A stretch of DNA of 64,000 nucleotides, taken from contig CAZTVF010000009.1 in assembly GCA_964616985.1 (NCBI GenBank), forward strand, positions 7,606 through 71,605, in the 5' to 3' direction. The notes under the pieces were generated by a model. The model ran no database searches. It saw nothing but the letters and a program-made list of their open reading frames with translations, and had not been told where the DNA came from. A program made the translations under genes and the position numbers. The stretch comes from CAZTVF01 sp964616985 (lineage in GTDB: Bacteria > Planctomycetota > Phycisphaerae > SM23-33). Of this stretch, positions 17,113-24,983 are shown one piece after another (position 1 is the stretch's first letter; each line of letters begins with the position of its first letter).

Positions 17113-18158
17113 TTCTTCACGAACACCCGCACGGCTTTCGCCGCCGGGTCCAGGACGTAGATCTTGCCGTCGCGGCCGGCCGCCAGGTCCAGGCCGGTCA
17201 CACCTTCCGTGAAGGCCTCTGTGCCGGCGACGACGCACCGGAAAACGCCGTTGGGATCGTAGACTTTCACGCGGGCCAACCCCTTCTCGCTCGTCACGAA
17301 CGAGCCGTCCGGCAGGATCGCGATGTCCGTCGGGTTGCAGCAGCCGCAAAAGCCTGCGATGTCCGCGTTGTCGAACTGGCCCCACGCCAGTTCCATGTCG
17401 CCGCCGGGCGTGTACGCCTCGATGCGGTGGCGTCCCGGGTTCACGATGCGCAGCAGCGTGTCGCGCCCCATCGCCAGGTCGAAGTGCGGGCTGGGGATCA
17501 CGAAACCATCGGCGTCACGGTTGGGCTCCTTGCCGCCGATCTTGCCCAGGAGCGTGCCCGAATGATCGTATCGCCACACGACGCGGTTGCCGGCGTCGGC
17601 GACGAACATATCCGGATCCAGGCCGCCGCCCAGGGCCACCGACGTGACGCGCGATTTGGCGTCCAGTGCCAGCCGGCCCAACGCGAAGTACTTCCGGTCT
17701 TTGGGGAAATTGTCAGGCAGCTTCCCGTCGATGTACCGGCCGGCGCTGTGCGCGAAGCCGATCAGCAGGTGCCCTCGGGCATCGGCGGCGACGCACAGGG
17801 GCGGCTCGTCGAACTCCAGTGAGAGATAGGCGCTGGCGGCCCCGCCGGGGGCGAAGCCGGCCATTCGCCTGTCGCCGACCACAAGCAGATCGCCATTGGC
17901 ATCGATCGCGATCCCGCGGGGCTCGGCCATGCCCGTGTCGATGGGGCCGAGCTCTTTGTAGCCGACTATGTTGGGGTCGGTGACGGCGAGGTTCTTGATG
18001 TCGTACGACCAGCTGCCGCCCAGGCCGCTGGGGCCAGCGGTGTTCCGCAGGCCCAGGTAGATGCCGACGGCCCCGATGGCGAGCAGGGAGACGACGACAA
18101 AGGCGGTGGCCAGGTGTGCGGGGTTCCTGCGGCGTTTGTTCGGAGGGGTCTCGTTCAT
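17109..18158 (-). CDS. Membrane-anchored NHL-type beta-propeller protein
   Basis: A 349-residue protein. The ATG at 18158 overlaps the previous stop (ATGA) and has GGAGGAAT 7 nt upstream. One transmembrane helix (about residues 15-35) anchors it, with the rest outside. The body has repeated blade motifs such as PRGIAIDANGDLLVVGD, CVAADARGHLLIGF, DMFVADAGNRVVWRY, NPTDIAILPDGSFVTSE and DLAAGRDGKIYVLDP, typical of NHL/SMP-30-type six-bladed propellers. FCGCCNPTDIA gives three clustered cysteines that could bind a cofactor. It belongs to the redox operon; its partner is unknown. Confidence 0.85.
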   Translation of the reverse strand: MNETPPNKRRRNPAHLATAFVVVSLLAIGAVGIYLGLRNTAGPSGLGGSWSYDIKNLAVTDPNIVGYKELGPIDTGMAEPRGIAIDANGDLLVVGDRRMAGFAPGGAASAYLSLEFDEPPLCVAADARGHLLIGFAHSAGRYIDGKLPDNFPKDRKYFALGRLALDAKSRVTSVALGGGLDPDMFVADAGNRVVWRYDHSGTLLGKIGGKEPNRDADGFVIPSPHFDLAMGRDTLLRIVNPGRHRIEAYTPGGDMELAWGQFDNADIAGFCGCCNPTDIAILPDGSFVTSEKGLARVKVYDPNGVFRCVVAGTEAFTEGVTGLDLAAGRDGKIYVLDPAAKAVRVFVKK

Positions 18159-19756
18159 CGCTGCGATTCCTCCGCCAGGTGGTTTGCTGTGGCCAGATCG
18201 CGGGCAAGTCCAGACGCCGCCGGGCGGCTTGTCCGTTCGGCGCTGTCCGTTGGCGGCACCAGCGCCAGCGGCGACGAACGGATAAGCCGCAGCCAGGACT
18301 CGAGGCAGAACGTTGTCGAGGGCGAGACGCCAGCGCCACGGATCAAGGCCGCGGCCCCGCCATCGGCCAGCTCCACGCACGCCATTTGCGTCAGGTCGCG
18401 GACGAGCAGCCGCCCGCCGAGTAGCGCCATAGGGCCCCACGAATCGTGGCCGTCGAGGATCTTCGCCTGGGCCAGCTGCTTGTAGCCCGCGGGCGAGGCG
18501 ACGGCCATCGTCAGCACGGCGGCGTCGTTCACGACCAGGATCTTCCCATCGGCGATCATGAAGGGGCCGATGCCGAAGCGGTTGGCCGCCCCGCTGGTCC
18601 AGGCGATCTTGCCGTCGAGGCCCAGGCACACCAGTTCGCCCGAGGGCCTGACGTTGTAGAGGTAGCCGTCGTAATAGATCGGCGTGTGCTGCGTGGCGCC
18701 GAAGACGTCGGCTTCCAGCCGCCACAGCGTCTTGACGGCGAACTTGCCGCCGGCCTCGGCGACCTGGATCATCATGCTGCCGGCGTTGTAGCCGCCCGAG
18801 AGCAGGATGCGGCCCTGGGGCAGCACGACGGGCGTGGCCACCGCGGCGATGGGCACCTTCCAGTCGGGGCATTCCCACAGGACGCTGCCGTCGTTGGCGT
18901 CGATGCCCGCCACTCCGCCCGAGCCGCTGTAGACGTAGGTGCGGCGGCCGGCGATTTCCATCGGGGCGATGGACGTGTGCGTCATCGACCAGCCGTTCGG
19001 ATTGGGCGCCTTCCACAGCACCTGCCCGGTGTGCAGGTCCGCCGCCAGCATGAGCACCGAGGGGCCCGCCGGGGCGAGGATGACGCGGTTGCCGTCGATG
19101 AGCGGGCACTGCCCGGCGTACCACGGCGGCACGACCGTGCGGAACTGGCGGACGAGGTCCATCGACCAGCGAAGCTCGCCGCTGTTGGCGTCGAGGCACA
19201 CGACGTGGCCCTTGGGCCCCAGCGTCACCACGCAGCCTTGGGCGACGGCGGGCACGGTGCGACTCATGCCGTGGTTGCGTTTGATCGCCACGTCGTAGGC
19301 GAATCGCCAGATCTCCCTGCCGTCATCCAGCGACAGGCAGCGGACGGCATCGGCCTGGTTCTCGCGGTCGTAATCGATCAGGTACACGCAGCCGCCTTCG
19401 ACGGCGGGGCCTGCGTGGCCTTCGCCCAGTTCGATCTGCCAGAGCTTTCGCGGCCCGCCCGGCGGCCAGGCCGGGGCGAGCGGGGGCGCGTCATGGGCGA
19501 TGCCGTCGAGCGCCGCCCCCCGGAAGCAGGGCCAGCGGCCGGCGAAGGTGGAGGGCCTGCCGTCGCCGGGGGTCAGTCGGCCGGCAAGGGGCCGGGCCGC
19601 CGGCTGGGACGCCGCCGTTACGCCGATCTGGTCGGTGCCCGGCACGCGCGCGAGGATCGCCTGGGCCGGCGGCGCCTGCAGCCAGGCCGCCACCGCGGCG
19701 ACCCCAAGCACCGCCGCAATGGCGGGAATGATCTTGTACAGGAGCGGCTCGCGCAT
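18155..19756 (-). CDS. PQQ-like beta-propeller protein, first gene of the redox operon
   Basis: A 533-residue protein with an N-terminal membrane anchor or uncleaved signal (about residues 6-28). From about residue 75 it has a propeller with WPCFRG, ADAVRCLSLDDGREIWRF, NSGELRWSMD, HTGQVLWKA, NDGSVLWECPDW and LDGKIAWTSG blades. The ATG at 19756 was chosen because a -10 hexamer lies 7 nt upstream; an in-frame ATG at 19780 would lie upstream of the -10. The C-terminal 60 residues are less regular. Together with the NHL propeller and the NuoEF-adjacent propeller, it gives this operon three extracytoplasmic propellers. Confidence 0.85.
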   Translation of the reverse strand: MREPLLYKIIPAIAAVLGVAAVAAWLQAPPAQAILARVPGTDQIGVTAASQPAARPLAGRLTPGDGRPSTFAGRWPCFRGAALDGIAHDAPPLAPAWPPGGPRKLWQIELGEGHAGPAVEGGCVYLIDYDRENQADAVRCLSLDDGREIWRFAYDVAIKRNHGMSRTVPAVAQGCVVTLGPKGHVVCLDANSGELRWSMDLVRQFRTVVPPWYAGQCPLIDGNRVILAPAGPSVLMLAADLHTGQVLWKAPNPNGWSMTHTSIAPMEIAGRRTYVYSGSGGVAGIDANDGSVLWECPDWKVPIAAVATPVVLPQGRILLSGGYNAGSMMIQVAEAGGKFAVKTLWRLEADVFGATQHTPIYYDGYLYNVRPSGELVCLGLDGKIAWTSGAANRFGIGPFMIADGKILVVNDAAVLTMAVASPAGYKQLAQAKILDGHDSWGPMALLGGRLLVRDLTQMACVELADGGAAALIRGAGVSPSTTFCLESWLRLIRSSPLALVPPTDSAERTSRPAASGLARDLATANHLAEESQR

Positions 19757-19763
19757 GGGCGTT

Positions 19764-19793
19764 ATCTTAGCATAATGCACGGTCGCAGGTTAA
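19764..19793 (-). promoter_or_regulatory. Promoter of the redox operon, leaderless
   Basis: On the minus strand TTAACC (19793-19788) and TAAGAT (19769-19764) are 18 bp apart. The -10 ends 7 nt before the ATG at 19756, and no ribosome-binding site lies in between. Confidence 0.5.
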
Positions 19794-19880
19794 GCGTTCG
19801 TGTCGCGGGCATCCGTTGTGCCACCTTTGGCCCACTGGGGGGTTGATGTATCGGGGCAACAACGCCCCTAGGAGCTCTCG

Positions 19881-20903
19881 ATGAATCGCTGGAGCGTGCT
19901 GATTGGACTTTCACTGGTAGTTGCCGCCTGGGGATACCTGGGCGGGGCGGCCACTTCGCCAGCGACCGCAACCGCCCCGGCGACCACCTCGCCGGCCACC
20001 AAGGCGACCACCTACCCCACGACCGACGCCGACAAGGCCCTCGCCGCCCGCGCGGAAAAGGCGATGGCCGCGGCCGAGGGCACCTGCGGACAGGAGGCCG
20101 CCAACTCGCTCCGCAGCAACGAACGCGTCAACATGCTGCCCATCCTCAAGGGTGAGAAGAAGGGCAACCTCGATCTCGCCCGCCTTGAGGTCCAGCAGGC
20201 CATCCCGCTGATTGAGCGCGGCCCGACCTGGCCGCAGCCCAAGGACGTGTCGGCGCCGCTGGCCGCCGTGGCGCCCAGGACCGACGGCGTGCTGGACGAC
20301 GAGGCGTGGAAGTCGGCGGCCCGCATGGACGGCGTGTATCGGTTCAACGCGCCCGACCGGTTGGAATCGCCGCCGACGGTGTGGCGGGTCTGCTGGGACG
20401 CCAACTATCTCTACTTCGCCTTCGAGTGCGACGACAACGACGTAATCGCCCCCGCGACGCCGCGCGACGAGCCGGTCTTCTTCAACGACTGCGTCGAGAT
20501 GTTCATCCTTCCGGAGTTCCGCTCAAAGGCCTACTGGGAGATCGTCATCAGCCCCACCGGCATGATCTTCGACGGCCTGCACAGTAAGAAGGATCGCGAG
20601 GCCGGGCCCGTCAGTCGGGCGTTCGAGAATGTGCAGGGCCTGCTGATCGGCAGCAAGATCGACGGCACCGAGGGCAAGAGCGACGACGTGGACAAGGGCT
20701 ATGTCGTCGAGGTGGCCGTGCCGTGGGGGCAACTGCCGGAGTATTCCCGCGCCAAGCCCCAGGCCGGGCAGGTGCTGCACTTCATGCTGGTGCGCCTGGA
20801 CAAGAACGCCCGCGACCCGCTGCTGAACTGCTACGCGTTCCAGCCCCTGATGAGCTGGGGCCATAATATCTGGAACCACGCGAAACTCAAACTGGTGAAA
20901 TGA
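19881..20903 (+). CDS. Secreted CBM9-like carbohydrate-binding protein
   Basis: A 340-residue protein with AGGAG 8 nt before the ATG and an N-terminal signal peptide (about residues 1-24). A low-complexity Ala/Thr/Pro linker (about 25-48) built from ATSPAT/TAPATT units follows. Residues 125-340 match the CBM9 fold used on the surface for carbohydrate binding: the opening TDGVLDDEAWKSAARMDG, the strand VWRVCWDANYLYFAFECDD, the calcium-site-like DEPVFFNDCVEMF, and YWEIVISPTGMIFDG. The N-terminal half of the DUF6067 protein at 33759 carries a related module. It has no operon partner. Confidence 0.85.
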   Translation: MNRWSVLIGLSLVVAAWGYLGGAATSPATATAPATTSPATKATTYPTTDADKALAARAEKAMAAAEGTCGQEAANSLRSNERVNMLPILKGEKKGNLDLARLEVQQAIPLIERGPTWPQPKDVSAPLAAVAPRTDGVLDDEAWKSAARMDGVYRFNAPDRLESPPTVWRVCWDANYLYFAFECDDNDVIAPATPRDEPVFFNDCVEMFILPEFRSKAYWEIVISPTGMIFDGLHSKKDREAGPVSRAFENVQGLLIGSKIDGTEGKSDDVDKGYVVEVAVPWGQLPEYSRAKPQAGQVLHFMLVRLDKNARDPLLNCYAFQPLMSWGHNIWNHAKLKLVK

Positions 20904-20907
20904 CCCC

Positions 20908-21086
20908 GTAGGGCATGCAGGTTCTGACGCGCAGCGTCAGGTCCTGCATGCCGCACGCTCTCGACCGACACCACGCGGTGCCACCGCCAAACTCGTTTGG
21001 GGGTGGCACCGTTCAATGCTCCACATCACCTGTTCACCGTCGGCATGCAGAACCCGATCCTGCGGATCGGAACCTGCATGCCCTAC
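20908..21086. repeat. Nested palindrome with family B core
   Basis: The core 20977-21010 is a 34-bp palindrome of the GTGCCACCCCCAAAC type with one mismatch. It is flanked by outer arms GTAGGGCATGCAGGTTC (20908-20924) and its complement ending at 21086, each followed by further inverted blocks (GTCCTGCATGCCG with CGGCATGCAGAACC). The same core occurs at 3430-3453 and in both ends of 3581-4052. Confidence 0.75.
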
Positions 21087-21115
21087 GGCGTGCTGCATCG
21101 CTACGCGAGCAAACC

Positions 21116-22111
21116 CTAAAGGTTGACGACGAGGCCGGTGTCGGCGGCGTGGCGGGCGAGGAGGGCGACCTCGGTGGTGCGGAAGGACTCGGCGGTGGAG
21201 ATGAGGCCCTCGCCGTGGCCTTCGAGCGAGGCGATGAACTCGGCCACCAGGTCGCGAGGCGGCGCGAGCGGAACGGCCTCGACGGCCGTGGGCGTGGTGA
21301 GGCGAACGCCGGCGAGATCGTCGATGGTCTCGACCATGGCGTCGGTTCCGCAGACGCGCAGGGCGTCGCCGCCCCAGGCGCGTTTCACGCCCGCCGACCA
21401 CGGCCGCAGGTAGTCGAAGCTGATCACCGCGTGCCCGCCGCCGCGGAATTCCAGCAGCACTCCGCCGTTGTCCTCCATGCCCTCGTGCGTGGGGTGACAG
21501 GCGTTGGATTGCATCGCGGCGGCGCGGGTGAAATCGCAGCCGGCGCAGTAGCTCACGAAGTCGATGGCGTGGATCGCCTGCCAGGGGATCGACCCGCCAT
21601 ACGTGCGGCGGGACTTGTAGTAATCGTCGCGCTGATTGAACGGGTAGCTCTTCTGCCCGTACGCCAGCACCGGCCGGCCGATCGTGCCGGCGGCGACGAT
21701 GCGGCGGATCGTCTGGAAGGGGGCCTCGGCCCGCATGCCCATGAGGGACGCGATGCGGACGTCGGCGGCCGCCACGGCCGCCCGCAGCGCGGCCAGGTCT
21801 TCCAGCGTCGTCGCCAGCGGCTTTTCGCCCAGGATGTGGCAGCCTCGCTGGGCGGCGGCGATGGAGGCCTCGGCGTTGCGGAACAGCGGCATGAACACGC
21901 CCACCACGTCGGGGCGGACCTCGTCGAGCATCTTGCGGTAATCGTCGAAGATCGGCGTGGCCGCCGGCGCCGCGGCCGAGCGGCCCACGAAGTCGAGGCG
22001 GTCATCGCTGCCGTAGCGGGCGACGGCGACGATCGACGACCCCGTCCGCAAGGCGGCGCTGCTGAGCAGGTAGTTCAGGTGGCCGTACGAGCCGATGATC
22101 GCGATTCTCAT
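21116..22111 (-). CDS. Gfo/Idh/MocA family oxidoreductase
   Basis: A 331-residue protein with an N-terminal Rossmann fold (MRIAIIGSYGHLNY) and the family motif ILGEKPLATT near residue 95, whose Lys-Pro contacts the nicotinamide cofactor. The C-terminal alpha/beta domain includes GGSIPWQAIHAIDFV, in which the histidine is a likely catalytic residue. Family members oxidise or reduce sugars, inositols or related compounds with NAD(P); the substrate is not evident. GGAGCGAAG precedes the ATG. It is the third gene after dapB and ltaE, with a 42-nt gap, and is probably cotranscribed. Confidence 0.9.
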   Translation of the reverse strand: MRIAIIGSYGHLNYLLSSAALRTGSSIVAVARYGSDDRLDFVGRSAAAPAATPIFDDYRKMLDEVRPDVVGVFMPLFRNAEASIAAAQRGCHILGEKPLATTLEDLAALRAAVAAADVRIASLMGMRAEAPFQTIRRIVAAGTIGRPVLAYGQKSYPFNQRDDYYKSRRTYGGSIPWQAIHAIDFVSYCAGCDFTRAAAMQSNACHPTHEGMEDNGGVLLEFRGGGHAVISFDYLRPWSAGVKRAWGGDALRVCGTDAMVETIDDLAGVRLTTPTAVEAVPLAPPRDLVAEFIASLEGHGEGLISTAESFRTTEVALLARHAADTGLVVNL

Positions 22112-22153
22112 GTCTTCGCTCCGTTGAACTGCGGCCGTCGCTGAACCGGCTCG

Positions 22154-23179
22154 CTACTTGCGTTTCATGACCGTGGCGATCGCCTCGACCGCGTGATCGA
22201 CGTCGCGGCGCGAGACCTCCAGGCTGGTGACGGCGCGGATGGTGTCGGGGCCGATGGCCATCACCCACACGCCGGCTTCCTTGAGCCGCTGGGCGAGATC
22301 GGCCGCCGGCATGGCCGTGACGCGGGCGACGAGGATGTTCGTCTCCACCGTCGCGGCGTCGATCTGCAGGCCGGCGACGGAGGCCAGGCCCTCGGCCAGG
22401 GCGCGGGCGTTGGCGTGGTCTTCGGCCAGGCGGGCGCGGTTGTGTTCCAGGGCGTACAGGGCGCCGGCGGCGATGATGCCCGCCTGCCGCATGCCGCCGC
22501 CGAACATCTTGCGGAAGCGGCGTGCGCGGCCGATGAACTCCTCCGAGCCGGCCAACGCCGAGCCCACCGGCGCACCGAGCCCTTTGGAAAAGCACACGCT
22601 GACGGAGTCGAAGTGGCGAGCGTACTGGGCCTCGGCGATGCCCGTTGCGGCCGAGGCGTTCCACAGGCGTGCGCCGTCGAGGTGGGTTGTGAGCCCGGCC
22701 TCGTGCGCCACGGCCGTCACCGCGGCGATCTGCTCCAGCGGCCAGATGCTGCCGCCGCCGCGGTTGTGGGTGTTCTCCAGGCACAGCAGTCGCGTGCGTG
22801 GAAAGTGGATGTTCGCCGGCCGGATCGCCTTGCGGACGTCGTCGGGCGTGAAGAGGCCGCGCACGCCCTGGATGACGCGGCAGGAGACGCCCGAGAGCGC
22901 CGCCGGCCCGCCCACCTCATAGAAGTAGATGTGGGCGTCGGCGTCGAGGAGGATCTCGTCGCCGTGGTCGGTATGGGTGCGGACGGCCACCTGGTTGGTC
23001 ATCGTGCCCGAAGGCATGTAGACCGCGGCGGCCTTGCCGAGGATCTCGGCCGTGCGACGCTCCAGCGCGATGACGGTAGGGTCATCGCCGAGGACGTCGT
23101 CGCCCACTTCCGCTGCCGCCATCGCCGCCCGCATCGCCGCCGTGGGCTTGGTGATCGTGTCGCTGCGAAGGTCGATCAT
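22154..23179 (-). CDS. ltaE: Low-specificity L-threonine aldolase
   Basis: A 341-residue PLP-dependent fold-type I enzyme that splits threonine or allo-threonine into glycine and acetaldehyde. The start MIDLRSDTITKPTAAMRAAM and VGDDVLGDDPTV are family hallmarks. The PLP lysine is in SVCFSKGLGAPVGS, and LHLDGARLWNA-type sequence (THLDGARLWNAS) holds the cofactor-binding Asp and Arg. Length is normal. It lies 20 nt after dapB and 42 nt before the Gfo/Idh gene. The ATG at 23179 is preferred because the family begins exactly there. Confidence 0.93.
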   Translation of the reverse strand: MIDLRSDTITKPTAAMRAAMAAAEVGDDVLGDDPTVIALERRTAEILGKAAAVYMPSGTMTNQVAVRTHTDHGDEILLDADAHIYFYEVGGPAALSGVSCRVIQGVRGLFTPDDVRKAIRPANIHFPRTRLLCLENTHNRGGGSIWPLEQIAAVTAVAHEAGLTTHLDGARLWNASAATGIAEAQYARHFDSVSVCFSKGLGAPVGSALAGSEEFIGRARRFRKMFGGGMRQAGIIAAGALYALEHNRARLAEDHANARALAEGLASVAGLQIDAATVETNILVARVTAMPAADLAQRLKEAGVWVMAIGPDTIRAVTSLEVSRRDVDHAVEAIATVMKRK

Positions 23180-23199
23180 CTTAGTTCTTTCTGCCGGGC

Positions 23200-23988
23200 T
23201 CAAAGCCCCAGCACGTCGCGCATCGTGTACAGGCCGGGCTTCTTGCCGGCGATCCACTGGGCCGCGCGGAGCGCGCCGCGGACGAACGTGTCGCGGGTGT
23301 GGGCGCTGTGGCTGATCGTGATGGTCTCGCCCAGGTTGCCGAAGTGCACCGAGTGCTCGCCCACCGTGTCGCCCACGCGAAGCGCGTGCATGCCGATCTC
23401 GCCCTTCTTACGCGGGCACAGGCCGCCGCGGCCGAACACAGCCGTCTCGCCATATTCCTTGCCGGTGGCTTTGCAGATGCTCTTGGCCAGGGCGATGGCG
23501 GTGCCCGAGGGCGCGTCCTTCTTGAAGCGATGGTGCGTCTCGGACACCTCGATGTCGTAGTCCTCTCCCAGCAGCCTGGCCGCCTGGGCCACCAGCTGCA
23601 GCAGGACGTTCACGCCCACGGACATATTGGCTGAGTGCACGACGGGGATCGACGACGCGGCGTCGGCGACGGCCGCCTGCTGCGACTCGGTCAGCCCGGT
23701 GGTGCCGATGATGATGGGGACGTTGCACGTGCGGCAGACGTCCAGCCAGGCCACCGTCGCGTCGGGGCTGGAAAAGTCGATCAGCGCGTCGGGCGTGGCG
23801 TCGAGCGTCTCGGTGACGGTGAGGCCGAACTTGCCCACGCCGGCGAGATCGCCGATGTCCTTGCCGAGCGCGTCGCTGCCGGCGGCCTCGGTGGCCGCCA
23901 CGATGTCGAACTGCTCCGACTCAATCGCCAGCGCCGCGATCCTGCGTCCCATGCGGCCGGCCGATCCCGTAATTGCGATCTTGGTCAT
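23200..23988 (-). CDS. dapB: 4-hydroxy-tetrahydrodipicolinate reductase
   Basis: A 262-residue enzyme of the lysine/diaminopimelate pathway. The N-terminal Rossmann motif ITGSAGRMGRRIA binds NAD(P)H. The catalytic region is SETHHRFKKDAPSGTA near residue 155, with the conserved His-His, Lys and DAPSGTA loop. TFVRGALRAAQW near the end is also typical. CGAGGTAA precedes the ATG. It heads the dapB-ltaE-Gfo/Idh set. The 270 bp upstream, toward the HAD gene, hold nothing recognisable. Confidence 0.96.
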   Translation of the reverse strand: MTKIAITGSAGRMGRRIAALAIESEQFDIVAATEAAGSDALGKDIGDLAGVGKFGLTVTETLDATPDALIDFSSPDATVAWLDVCRTCNVPIIIGTTGLTESQQAAVADAASSIPVVHSANMSVGVNVLLQLVAQAARLLGEDYDIEVSETHHRFKKDAPSGTAIALAKSICKATGKEYGETAVFGRGGLCPRKKGEIGMHALRVGDTVGEHSVHFGNLGETITISHSAHTRDTFVRGALRAAQWIAGKKPGLYTMRDVLGL

Positions 23989-24261
23989 GTGATTACCTCG
24001 TGCGGTGAATTAACACGAAAACGCGGGGAATTACAACCGTAAGCTTCTCGCGGCATGGTCACTTCAGTGATCCATGAAGTGGCGATGTCTGATGCGGGTC
24101 GGGCGGCGGGCGCGATCGATGTTCGCGCGGGCGGGTCGCCTTGCCATCGAGTCGTCGCCGCGTGCCATGCAACAGGGGGCGGCCGCCGTGCGCGAAACCG
24201 CAAGCGGCCGCCAGGGTGTCCGTGACAAGTCCGGGGTTTGTGAAGAGAAGGTTGCGAAGCG

Positions 24262-24975
24262 CTACCCCTGGATGAAATCCAGCGCCACGTCCAGCCCGCG
24301 GACGTAGATGCCGCCGTCGTCGCCGTGTTGCCAGGGATCGGGCTGGTCGCGTCGGACGAGGACGACGTGCTCGATGCCGGCGGCGCGGGCGAAGCCCAGG
24401 TCGGCGGGCGGCTCGTCGCCGACCATGAGGCACCGCGACGGTGTCGTGCCCGCCCGTGCCATCAACGCGCGGTAGAAGTCGCCGCCGCACTTGCCGCCGC
24501 GGGAGACTTCTTCCCCGCCGCAGCAGCCGTCCAGATAGGGCGAGCCGTCGCGCCCGGCCAGGCCGCCCACGGCCAGCTTGCCCAGGATGAACAGCGACGG
24601 GTTGGTGGTGGCGGCGTGAATCTTCAGGCGCGGGAACCGCGACCGCAGGCCGGTGAGGAACGCCGCCGCATCGGCGTGCAGAATGAGGCGTCGGCGGAAT
24701 TCCGTCGACACCGCGTGCCACAGCTCCTCGCCGGTGATGCCGAACTGCGCCTCGACGCCGAAGGGCCATCGCGAGCCGACCATCTCGCCCACGGCCGCCT
24801 CGGCGGCGCGGGCGCGTGCCTCGCCCTCGGCCAGGCCCGTCTTGTGCATGATCAGGCGAAGGAACGGGTCGTGTGTGCCGGGCGTGGCCGCCGCGGCTGG
24901 GTTTGCGGCGGTGATCGTGCCGTCGATGTCGACCAGCACGGTGTCGATTGCGAAGATGGGCTTGCCGTCGCTCAT
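24262..24975 (-). CDS. HAD-superfamily hydrolase
   Basis: A 237-residue protein with HAD motif I VLVDIDGTITAAN, motif II TTN (HAATTNPS), a conserved lysine around GGKCGG and motif IV VGDEPPADLGFARAAG. The cap region (about residues 30-110) is helical. It begins 8 nt after the thrC stop and is cotranscribed with thrC. This suggests a phosphatase acting near threonine or serine metabolism, but the substrate is inferred from context only. The ATG at 24975 has GAGGCGGC just upstream. Confidence 0.85.
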   Translation of the reverse strand: MSDGKPIFAIDTVLVDIDGTITAANPAAAATPGTHDPFLRLIMHKTGLAEGEARARAAEAAVGEMVGSRWPFGVEAQFGITGEELWHAVSTEFRRRLILHADAAAFLTGLRSRFPRLKIHAATTNPSLFILGKLAVGGLAGRDGSPYLDGCCGGEEVSRGGKCGGDFYRALMARAGTTPSRCLMVGDEPPADLGFARAAGIEHVVLVRRDQPDPWQHGDDGGIYVRGLDVALDFIQG

Positions 24976-24983
24976 GCCGCGCC

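Noticed and set aside
10329..19756. Electron-bifurcating [FeFe]-hydrogenase operon
   Set aside because: The NuoF part looks like HydB, but no gene with H-cluster motifs (TSCCPxW, MPCxxKxxE, ExMxCxGGC) is present in the cluster.
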